A DNA stretch of 64,000 nt from assembly GCF_000230835.1 (NCBI RefSeq), contig NZ_CM001240.1, positions 4,614,779 through 4,678,778 of the forward strand, given 5' to 3'. The stretch is from Clostridium sp. DL-VIII (lineage in GTDB: Bacteria; Bacillota; Clostridia; Clostridiales; Clostridiaceae). Both the position numbers and the translations under genes were made by a program. The notes below the pieces were generated by a model that saw only the letters and a program-made list of their open reading frames with translations, had not been told where the DNA came from and did not search any database. Below are positions 27,994-35,034 of the stretch, one piece after another. Within the stretch, counting starts at the first letter, position 1. Every line of letters starts with the position of its first letter.

Positions 27994-28015
27994 GAACTTA
28001 CATATATCTAAGTTC
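27994..28015. promoter_or_regulatory. Inverted repeat in the MFS/TetR intergenic region (copy A)
   Basis: GAACTTA (27994-28000) and TAAGTTC (28009-28015), perfect 7-bp arms, 8-base spacer. A further GAACTTA half site lies at 27938-27944, nearer the MFS gene. Candidate operator on the MFS side. Confidence 0.5.
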
Positions 28016-28065
28016 AAAGTTTGCTATCTATATGATACACCAACCATACTTTTCAACATAATATT

Positions 28066-28134
28066 AAACTATTTTTTATAGTTTGTAAACTATACTTTAT
28101 AAGTTGATAAATATTCTTTCAAATGTTAAACTAT
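28066..28134. promoter_or_regulatory. Cluster of AAACTAT half sites before the TetR gene
   Basis: Perfect palindrome ATAGTTT-GT-AAACTAT at 28078-28093, preceded by AAACTAT at 28066-28072 and followed by AAACTAT at 28128-28134. Four half sites in 69 bases, ending 35 bases before the TetR start codon: likely the autoregulatory operator region. Confidence 0.6.
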
Positions 28135-28168
28135 TTTTACAAGACGAAATCACTGGGGGTGACACAAA

Positions 28169-28732
28169 ATGCAAAAGAGAAATTTAACTAAAGAAAAAAT
28201 TATTCAAGTAGCCTTTTCATTGGCTGATGAAATTGGTTTTAATCAGCTTACTTTTCCGAAAATTGCTGAGAAACTTAATATAAAATACCCTTCTTTATAT
28301 AACCATTTTACTAATATGAATAATCTAAAAATAGAGATGACAATATATACATTAAAAGAATTGAATTTGAAACTCATGCAGAAATTAATTGGCAAGAGTG
28401 GTGAAGATGCTATAAGAGAATTGGCTTATGTTTACAGGGATTACGCCTTCGAAAACAAAACTGCCTATATGCTTTATGTAAGTACTCCAAGCACAGAAGA
28501 TAATGAAGTAAAACTTTTGGCAAGAGAAACTAACAACATCATACGTAAACTTCTAAGCTTTTACATTAAAGATGAAGTACTTTTAGTTCATAAAAGTAGA
28601 AATCTAAGAAGTCTTTTACATGGCTTTGTTTCTTTATATTCCTTTGGATATTTTCACAATGATATAGCTAATTTAGACGAGAGTTTTCAATTAATGATAG
28701 ATGATTTTATTTTATCAATAGTTACTAAATAA
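28169..28732 (+). CDS. TetR family regulator (WHG-type C-terminal domain)
   Basis: A 187-residue regulator. N-terminal TetR HTH at 5-50 (TKEKIIQVAFSLADEIGFNQ, then KIAEKLNIKYPSLYNHF). The C-terminal part has RNLRSLLHGFVSLYSFGYF, the WHG-domain motif of one TetR subgroup, whose members often respond to lipophilic or aromatic ligands. RBS GGGGGTG eight bases before ATG. Divergent from the MFS-hydrolase operon, which it most likely represses; half-site clusters in between support this. Ends in its own terminator. Confidence 0.88.
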   Translation: MQKRNLTKEKIIQVAFSLADEIGFNQLTFPKIAEKLNIKYPSLYNHFTNMNNLKIEMTIYTLKELNLKLMQKLIGKSGEDAIRELAYVYRDYAFENKTAYMLYVSTPSTEDNEVKLLARETNNIIRKLLSFYIKDEVLLVHKSRNLRSLLHGFVSLYSFGYFHNDIANLDESFQLMIDDFILSIVTK

Positions 28733-28783
28733 AAAAGTTATATAGAACTTGCATTCCTTTTAATTTTTCATTATATAAAATTA

Positions 28784-28821
28784 AACTTACCGAATTATTT
28801 TTATACGGTAAGTTATTTTTA
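28784..28821 (+). terminator. Terminator after the TetR gene
   Basis: AACTTACCG (28784-28792) and CGGTAAGTT (28806-28814), then ATTTTTATTTT. Confidence 0.85.
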
Positions 28822-28910
28822 TTTTAATTAAAATTCAAGTTTTTCACGTATTAATATATATTTTTTTCAAATAATAGTGCTATAAGAACAATTATGCTCG
28901 GAGGTTTCAA

Positions 28911-29960
28911 ATGAAAACACTTAAGAAAATCCTAGCTATGACCGCAATCATAATTATGTGTAGTATAATACTAGTAAATAATTTTAACAATGTTTTTGCT
29001 ACTGACACAAGATCTCCTGTTAGAATTGGTGTTTTTTCAAAAGATTTAAATGATGATTATCTTATACTTCTTCGTAAGAGTTTTGAAGAAATTCAAAAAA
29101 GAAATCCAGAAAAAGTTATCTTTACTTTTTACGATGCCAAATTTAATCCAGAAACACAAAATTTAAATCTTGAAAATACTCTGAAAGAAGGAATTGACCT
29201 TGTTCTTTTAGATATGGTTGATGTAAACCAAGTAGATGAATTCGTAAAGAAAATTGCAAAATATGATATTCCAGTAATATTTTTTAATAGAGAACCGCTT
29301 AATTTAGATCCTCTTAAAACCTATAAAAAATCTCTATATATAGGAACAGATTCAAAGCAAGCCGGTATTTTGCAAGGAAAAATGATTGCAGATGCTTGGA
29401 AAAATTATAAAAAATCTATGGATAAAAATAATGATGACATATTACAATATGTTATGCTAGTTGGTGAAAGATTTAATAAAGCATCTATGGATAGATCAAC
29501 TTTCTCTATCTCAACTATCCAAGAATCTGGTATTAAAACACAGGAGCTCGCATCAAAGATTTTAAATTGGAGCACAGAAAATGCAAAAGATACAGTAGGT
29601 GCTTTGTTTTTAAAATATGGCAATAATATAGAGGCCATAATTTCAAACGACGATTCTATGGCCATTGGTGCTGTTCAGGCATTGCAGCAATATGGTTATA
29701 ATAGCGGAGATAAAGCAAAAGTTATTGCAGTTGTTGGGGTAGATGGAGTCCCTGAGGCTCAGGACCTTATTTCAAAAGGTTTCATGTTAGGTACCGCTTT
29801 TCAAGATCCTGATAATATGGCTAATACTATTTACACTGTAGGATTGAATTTAATTGATGGAAAAAATCCCACTGATGGCATTCCTTACAAATTAGATGAT
29901 ACTGGAGTTGCTATAAAAATTCCTTTTAAAGAGGTTACTGGGCCAATGTTTAAGCAATAA
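28911..29960 (+). CDS. Orphan galactose-binding-protein-like (MglB-type) exported protein, paralogue 2
   Basis: A 349-residue periplasmic-binding-protein fold I protein. Sec signal peptide at 1-31 with a VFA-TD cleavage-like site. Motifs shared with MglB from memory: RIGVFSKDLNDDYLILLRKS (the Asp of the first sugar loop kept), IFFNREP (FFNKEP in MglB), RSTF around the conserved Arg, IISNDDSMAIGAVQALQQYG and GVDGVPEAQDLI. The His and Asp that precede the Arg in MglB are absent (FNKASMDR). It is closer to a true sugar binder than paralogue 1. No permease is beside it; in clostridia such free proteins can serve as sensor partners of membrane kinases or chemoreceptors, but none is adjacent. RBS GGAGG. 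Closed by a strong terminator. Confidence 0.87.
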   Translation: MKTLKKILAMTAIIIMCSIILVNNFNNVFATDTRSPVRIGVFSKDLNDDYLILLRKSFEEIQKRNPEKVIFTFYDAKFNPETQNLNLENTLKEGIDLVLLDMVDVNQVDEFVKKIAKYDIPVIFFNREPLNLDPLKTYKKSLYIGTDSKQAGILQGKMIADAWKNYKKSMDKNNDDILQYVMLVGERFNKASMDRSTFSISTIQESGIKTQELASKILNWSTENAKDTVGALFLKYGNNIEAIISNDDSMAIGAVQALQQYGYNSGDKAKVIAVVGVDGVPEAQDLISKGFMLGTAFQDPDNMANTIYTVGLNLIDGKNPTDGIPYKLDDTGVAIKIPFKEVTGPMFKQ

Positions 29961-29973
29961 AATATGACAACAC

Positions 29974-30036
29974 TTTATAGCAAATTAAGCAGTATATTAA
30001 ATAGTATCCTGCTTAATTTGCTATAAAATTTCTTTT
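29974..30036 (+). terminator. Terminator after paralogue 2
   Basis: Perfect 19-bp arms: TTTATAGCAAATTAAGCAG (29974-29992) and CTGCTTAATTTGCTATAAA (30009-30027), then ATTTCTTTTT. Confidence 0.85.
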
Positions 30037-30191
30037 TAAATAAAAAAACATTATACTTTATAAGACAACTGAGTAATTACCAAATTCAATAAATTATAGA
30101 TTCTTCTTATTATGTAATCAACTAATAAAATTAGAACATTAGAATTGCAGCTTAATATATTATAATATACCGTCTCTTTTTAGGTGATAAA

Positions 30192-30761
30192 ATGGAATTT
30201 AATAATGCTACCGTAAATCTAACTGGTAATGATGAATTAGATTTAGAATTATTACAAATAGAAATATCAGCCACATACATTGATATATTTTCAAGCATAC
30301 TTAGTCTTATTGCATCACAGCAAGCTCAAGAACTTATATTACAAAGAGCAATGGAGTCAAAACAGAACCAAAACCAAAACAAGGAACAAGACCAACAGCA
30401 AAATAAACACAAAAAACATCATAAAAGACGAAATTCTAACCATAAGAAACAACAAAATCAATCTAATGAACAGAATCAGTCTAATGGGCGAAACCAAAAT
30501 GATGTGCAGCATCCAACTCCAAGTGAAATAGCAACCTTTGCAAGCTGTCTAGGTGTATTCACAATTCTTATTTATGTTAGAATTTCATTCATCAGATTAA
30601 TTGAAATATATAACAACATTCAATCTGGTACTACTAACTTTACCCTCCTTCCTAATGTACTAGGAACTGTTGGTTTATCATATTCCGCTATAGGCAATAT
30701 ATTAAAAACAATTGGTGCAATTAAGAGAGTAGATGAAGAAGGCGAAATTATTATCTTTTAA
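30192..30761 (+). CDS. Unknown protein with a Gln/Asn/Lys-rich low-complexity core
   Basis: A 189-residue protein. N-terminal 1-55 is acidic/helical (NDELDLELLQIEISATYIDI, then SLIASQQAQELIL); residues 56-110 are almost only Q, N, K, H and E (from KQNQNQNK to NGRNQNDVQ); the C-terminal 80 residues hold two hydrophobic segments (CLGVFTILIYVRISFIRLIE and LGTVGLSYSAIGNILKTIGA) and end acidic. Not recognised. RBS is weak (TTTTTAGGTGATAAA, AGGTG), but composition and the terminator just behind support a gene. It might be a spore- or membrane-associated protein; this is only a guess. Confidence 0.6.
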   Translation: MEFNNATVNLTGNDELDLELLQIEISATYIDIFSSILSLIASQQAQELILQRAMESKQNQNQNKEQDQQQNKHKKHHKRRNSNHKKQQNQSNEQNQSNGRNQNDVQHPTPSEIATFASCLGVFTILIYVRISFIRLIEIYNNIQSGTTNFTLLPNVLGTVGLSYSAIGNILKTIGAIKRVDEEGEIIIF

Positions 30762-30767
30762 TTATGA

Positions 30768-30803
30768 GTCATAAAATAATTCATATGTTATTTTATGGCT
30801 TTT
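30768..30803. terminator. Terminator after the low-complexity protein gene
   Basis: CATAAAATAA (30770-30779) and TTATTTTATG (30788-30797), then GCTTTTAAT; eight bases after the stop codon. Confidence 0.65.
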
Positions 30804-30813
30804 AATATTATTT

Positions 30814-32190
30814 ACTATAAACGAGCGAAATTGCAAACAAATATTTCCAATTGAATAACTAAAAAGATACTTATGCAACATTGAAAAGCTCTAAAATGGT
30901 ATCAATAGGCTCTCCAGCTTGAGTTTTTTCATAAATGAAAGTTATTTTTTCGGCCTCTAATTGAACTCTAGCATTTTTTAATCCATCACTAAATTTTAAA
31001 GTATCTTCGGATACTTCTAATCCACAATAAACATATGTAATCATCATAATAAGCAGATATCTTTTTATACTTTTTTCACTGCGAATTTGATAATCATCTA
31101 ATCCTAGTTTTTTCTTAGATTCTCTAAAGAAAATTTCGATCGGCCACCTATGTTTGTAGTGGTTTAGCAATTCCAATAATGACATATTAGAATCAGGACT
31201 TATAAAAGCTCTTAAACAGCCATCTTTAAAAAGAGCTTCTTTAGGCCAACTTAGAATTATTAAGGCTTCTTTTAAATCATTTAACTTTCCTTTATAGGAA
31301 TATACATAATACTCTGAGTTGCCAACTTTAACTAGGTCGACATCCTCTTTAGTTAGTGTTTTCCCGAAAGCGTTAAGCTTAATACCAAGTCTTTCATGAT
31401 TAGTAGGATAAATTACTCTGTTAGTACGTAATCCACCTACATATTTGAAACCAGCTTTTTTAGAAGCATTAAAAATCTTTTTACAACTATACCAGCTATC
31501 ACACAAAACATATCCTTCATTTTTTGGAGATGGTAAGGAATTTATAAGCTCAATAGCCATTTGAATTTTACTCTTAATCTTTTTGTCGTAAATAGATATT
31601 GAGTATGGCATAACAACATCATCACAAATAAGCATAACAGTTACTAATTGATGTCCGTAAACAGTTTTATGTTTTAAATGAGAATTATGAAAACTACACT
31701 TTTCAATAGGTTTTACTGCCTTTGACGAGGGCACAGTCCTTTCCGAGATAGTATCATCTATAGCGACATAGATTGGTTTTCCAGTTGCTTTAGAAATTTC
31801 CCAAATCTTTTTTATAACCAAATTACGGAGTGCTCTTTCAACAAAGTCTTCATTCCAAGGACTTTTAGATAAGAATTTTCCTACATTCGTCCTATGCCTG
31901 AAAGGCATAAGGTCGGCTACGTCAGTAACTTTACCTACAAATCCTTTTTTATCATAGCACTCATAATAAGAGCTATAATATGAAGCTGCGGCTTAGTAAA
32001 ATAAATTGCAAATCTTGATTCTTTTAAGAATTTGATTATAGATGATGAATTTGTTATAATTGAGCCTATGAACATTTATGTTATCTCCTTGTTATTTTTT
32101 GTGTGAGAACTTAATTATAACAAATGATTTTATAAATGTTCTATTTTTATTATTGGTAAGTTATTGGATGTAAAAACGCTCGTTTATAGT
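30814..32190 (-). mobile_element. Complete insertion sequence, IS701/IS4 superfamily, 1377 bp
   Basis: Perfect 14-bp terminal inverted repeats ACTATAAACGAGCG (30814-30827) and CGCTCGTTTATAGT (32177-32190), flanked by a 4-base direct repeat ATTT (30810-30813 and 32191-32194). Between them lies one transposase of the DDE/YREK type, transcribed on the minus strand. A 4-base target duplication and about 1.4 kb length fit IS701-like elements better than classical IS4. Both ends are intact, so the insertion looks recent. It separates the low-complexity protein gene from the Old Yellow Enzyme gene and its right end is about 190 bases before the latter. Confidence 0.88.
30871..32075 (-). CDS. IS transposase, two frames joined at a -1 slippery site (about 401 aa)
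   Basis: The first frame starts at ATG 32075, behind AACAAGGAG, and codes 46 residues (to 31935), ending in YFTKPQLHIIALIMSAMIKK. The second frame carries the rest (KGFVGKVTDVADLMPFRHRT onward) to the stop at 30871. The two overlap at A AAA AAG (31944-31950), in phase for a -1 shift, giving a joined product of about 401 residues, a normal length. The catalytic core is in the second frame: Asp in YVAIDDT, Asp in VLCDSWY, and HYKHRWPIEIFFRESKKK, which fits the Y(2)R(3)E(6)K signature exactly. Without frameshifting, the long frame would start at an internal ATG (31908) with no RBS. Either programmed frameshifting or a one-base inactivating deletion explains this; the heptamer favours the first. 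Confidence 0.8.
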
Positions 32191-32377
32191 ATTTATTTAC
32201 ATGGACACTCTTTTAAAGAAGTATGTTTTGCTTCTTCCAATATATCTTTCATTAATAATCTCACCAGATTTGAGGCACAAAAATGTGCTTACTTGATATT
32301 TTATATCCGTATAGATATACTAATAACATATCGAATTATTGGTTTCATGTAAATAATATAATGGGAGTGTGGATATT

Positions 32378-33433
32378 TTGAAAAAGTTATTCTCAGAATT
32401 CAGTATTAAAAATGTACAAATTAAAAATCGTATTTGTGTTCCTCCAATGGTGGTTCCATTTGCTAGCGATGGATTTGTAACCCCTGAAAATATCGAGCGT
32501 TATAAACAATTAGCACAAGGTGGGACTGGACTTATAATCCAAGAAGCTACCTGTGTTAACAAAAATGGATTATTAGCAGAAAAGCAGATTGGAATATGGA
32601 GCGATGAACAAATTGATGGTTTAAAAAGCATAGTTGATACAGTTCATAAAGAAGATTGTGCGATATTTGTTCAAATTCATCATGCAGGCGTTACTGGAAT
32701 ATCAGAAAGCCCACTATGTCCAAGCGCCTATGAATATAAAACCTCCGCTGGAAGTGTTATTGGACACGAAATGACTACAGAAGAAATTAAATCTATTCAA
32801 AGCGACTTCATCGAAGCTGCAAGAAGAGCTTATGAAGCTGGATATGATGGTATTGAGCTTCATGGTTGTCACGGATATTTGATTAGCCAATTCTTAAATA
32901 AAAACGTAAATAAGAGAACTGATGAGTATGGCAGCTCTCCTGAAAAGTTTGTAATAGAAATAATAGAAGGTATTAGAAAAGTAACTCCAAAGGAATTCGT
33001 TGTTGGAATACGTTTAGGTGGATTTGAGCCTACAATCGAAGATGGATTACATTATGCTAAAGTACTGGAGAAAAATGATGTAGATTTCCTTGATGTTTCA
33101 TATGGATTTTTTAATGAACAGGAAGTTAATATAAGTAATGACTATAAATATTCTGCTCCTGTTTATGCTGCTGAAAAAATAAAAGCCGAAGTTTCAATTC
33201 CTGTATTTGCAGTTTACGGAATCAATTCGCCAGAACTTGCTGAAGAGATATTAAATGAAACTAATGTAGATCTTGTAGATATTGCTAGAGGAACTCTTAT
33301 AAATCCTAATTGGGCAAATGACGCGAAAGCTGGTAAAGACACTGGTAAATGCTTAAACTGCTCAAAATGCATGTGGTTTGGTCAATCTGACATATGTGGT
33401 GGAAAAGCTTTATTAGAGAAGAATAATAAATAA
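32378..33433 (+). CDS. NADH:flavin oxidoreductase, Old Yellow Enzyme family (single-domain)
   Basis: About 351 residues, an FMN-binding TIM barrel. Seen: LFSEFSIKNVQIKNRICVPP at the start, FVQIHHAGVTG (active-site HxxG region), AARRAYEAGYDGIELHGCHG with the HGCHGYLISQFL signature, NKRTDEYGSSPEKF, VGIRL, and a C-terminal GKCLNCSKCMWFGQSDICGG Cys cluster. The last resembles the [4Fe-4S] motif of 2,4-dienoyl-CoA reductase-like members, but the FAD/NADH domain that should follow is absent, so it is a short form. Likely reduces activated C=C bonds of enones or enoates. A TTG start at 32378 fits GGGAG ten bases upstream; a GTG nine bases earlier lies too close to it. The IS end is just upstream. 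Confidence 0.85.
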   Translation: MKKLFSEFSIKNVQIKNRICVPPMVVPFASDGFVTPENIERYKQLAQGGTGLIIQEATCVNKNGLLAEKQIGIWSDEQIDGLKSIVDTVHKEDCAIFVQIHHAGVTGISESPLCPSAYEYKTSAGSVIGHEMTTEEIKSIQSDFIEAARRAYEAGYDGIELHGCHGYLISQFLNKNVNKRTDEYGSSPEKFVIEIIEGIRKVTPKEFVVGIRLGGFEPTIEDGLHYAKVLEKNDVDFLDVSYGFFNEQEVNISNDYKYSAPVYAAEKIKAEVSIPVFAVYGINSPELAEEILNETNVDLVDIARGTLINPNWANDAKAGKDTGKCLNCSKCMWFGQSDICGGKALLEKNNK

Positions 33434-33466
33434 GAATAATATAATTTCATCTAACTTATTTAAAAG

Positions 33467-33503
33467 AAAAGGCGGTATTTCAAAAAATACCACCTTTTCT
33501 TTT
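33467..33503 (+). terminator. Terminator after the Old Yellow Enzyme gene
   Basis: AAAAGGCGGTATTT (33467-33480) and AAATACCACCTTTT (33485-33498), one mismatch, then CTTTTTAT. Confidence 0.85.
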
Positions 33504-33600
33504 TATACTTTTTCAATTTAGTATCTTATTTCTCATCTTATATCATGAAATTATACACATTAAAAGTTTTCTTAAGCTCTATAGTACTTTTATTTATCAC

Positions 33601-34284
33601 TTATGGTTGCTCAAAGTAATTAGAAAAAAAATTTGGATACTGTTTTGACATGCTTTTTACCTGCTCTAAAAAATTGTTTGAATATTCCATAATAGCTTTT
33701 CGCATTGCTTCAGTTTCACGCTTACGAGCTGCTGTAACCATTCTTTGGTGTTCATCAATAATAGATCCTACACCATTAATCTTACCATGCAATAGGCGGA
33801 TACGATTATAATGAGAAGCTACATTTTCAATAGTCTTCCAAGATAATGCCTGCCCTGCTGTTTCAAAGATAAGCTGATGAAAGCGGTTATCTTTTGAATA
33901 AAACTCTCCAAAATATTCCTTATCTAAATATTTTTTCTGATTACTTATAAGCTCCTGCATTGTATCTGCCACAAGTTCACTGCAACGACGAATAAATGCA
34001 TCCACTACAGCAGACTCCAGCGAAGTTCTAATAAACCACTCTTCGTAAACTCTTTCCAAATCAATCTTTGATACAACAGTTTTTCGCTGTGGATATATTT
34101 CCACCAAACCTGACTGTTGAAGACGAACTATAGCCTCACGTACTGGAGTTCTACTAACACCATAGCGCTCTGAAAGTTTCTGCACACTAACGTTCATTCC
34201 TGGTTCCAGTGTCATATTCATAATATCTTTTCTTATTCTGTTGTAAGTTACATCATTCAATGAATTACTATTATTAACAACCAT
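33601..34284 (-). CDS. GntR family regulator, FadR/FCD subgroup
   Basis: A 227-residue regulator. Winged HTH at 8-75 (VQKLSERYGVSRTPVREAIV, then SGLVEIYPQRKTVVSKI), followed by an all-helical FCD ligand-binding domain with DNRFHQLIFETAG and HxxxxxA metal/ligand residues (Asp and His that usually hold a metal and a carboxylate). FCD members bind small organic acids. Last gene of the operon permease-HyuA-HExxH protein-GntR, with 20 bases to the previous gene, so it probably controls that operon; the nested palindrome at 38652-38706 is the candidate operator. Confidence 0.88.
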   Translation of the reverse strand: MVVNNSNSLNDVTYNRIRKDIMNMTLEPGMNVSVQKLSERYGVSRTPVREAIVRLQQSGLVEIYPQRKTVVSKIDLERVYEEWFIRTSLESAVVDAFIRRCSELVADTMQELISNQKKYLDKEYFGEFYSKDNRFHQLIFETAGQALSWKTIENVASHYNRIRLLHGKINGVGSIIDEHQRMVTAARKRETEAMRKAIMEYSNNFLEQVKSMSKQYPNFFSNYFEQP

Positions 34285-34306
34285 CAAGTATTCATCTACA
34301 CCTTCC

Positions 34307-34978
34307 TCAACTCATTTCTAAAACATCATGATAAATTTTCTCGGCACTAAAAGAATCATAGGCATAATATAAGAGAATATCTAGGATAAAAGGTGAATAC
34401 TTAAGTCCATTCAGTTCCCTTGTAAATGCCATTGCTCCAATTTCACCTAAAGCACGTATGGTAGAAAAATTTTTTAAGCCAAGAAAATTCCACAACAATA
34501 TTTTTTCCGTCCGTGTATATATTTCTTGTTCAAACTTATCTTCTATATAATGAAAAATCTCATGACCCAATATAGTATTCATTATACTATTTTTTTCAAA
34601 ATATTCAACAAGTGCAGGTTCAGCCTCTAAAACCTGATTAGCTGCTTTTTCTATAGGTTCTGTCATGATTTCTATCTTATCTGGAGGTGTATAGCAGGCA
34701 AATAATATGCGTTTTCCAGTTATCCTTTCATCTTGCATTCTGACCTTCAACTTTAATTTTTCAGCTATTACGCTTACATCTGAAGTTCCGTATTCATGTA
34801 TCACATACTCCGCATATTCTCTTCCACAGGTCACAGCTTTTTTAATCATCTCTAATCTCTTGTTTACAGGTATACGCTCTTTTAAAACATCTCTCGAAAA
34901 TGCATACAATCCCCAAGTCACATCGTCTACCTTTAATAAATTTCGAATCATTTCCTCCAATATGAATTGTTTCTGCAT
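34307..34978 (-). CDS. HExxH metallopeptidase-like protein of unknown role
   Basis: A 223-residue protein with HEIFH in TILGHEIFHYIEDKFEQEIY near residue 142 and, further on, GEIGAMAFTRELNG whose Glu is placed like the third zinc ligand of ImmA/IrrE-type gluzincins. The N-terminal part has YGTSDVSVIAEKLKLKVRMQ, which resembles the ImmA/IrrE opening. It lacks the HTH found in many of those proteins. In this operon it lies between HyuA and the GntR regulator, an uncommon place for a peptidase; it might cleave a regulator or process the HyuA partner, or the fold might serve another hydrolysis. RBS GGAGG before the start at 34978. Not otherwise recognised. Confidence 0.6.
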   Translation of the reverse strand: MQKQFILEEMIRNLLKVDDVTWGLYAFSRDVLKERIPVNKRLEMIKKAVTCGREYAEYVIHEYGTSDVSVIAEKLKLKVRMQDERITGKRILFACYTPPDKIEIMTEPIEKAANQVLEAEPALVEYFEKNSIMNTILGHEIFHYIEDKFEQEIYTRTEKILLWNFLGLKNFSTIRALGEIGAMAFTRELNGLKYSPFILDILLYYAYDSFSAEKIYHDVLEMS

Positions 34979-35034
34979 ATTTCCTCCATTTTTTAAGTAT
35001 CATCATATACGTTTTATAATATAAACTTTTCTCG

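Noticed and set aside
31935..32075. Independent small protein of 46 residues upstream of the transposase
   Set aside because: Its sequence reads as the N-terminus of the transposase and joins it through an in-phase slippery heptamer; it is not a separate gene.
30871..32075. Phage or integron origin of the transposase region
   Set aside because: There are no integrase, attC or phage genes; terminal repeats, YREK signature and target duplication show a simple IS.
32164..32352. 62-codon open frame on the plus strand
   Set aside because: It starts inside the IS right end, has no RBS and crosses the target site, so it is a chance frame.
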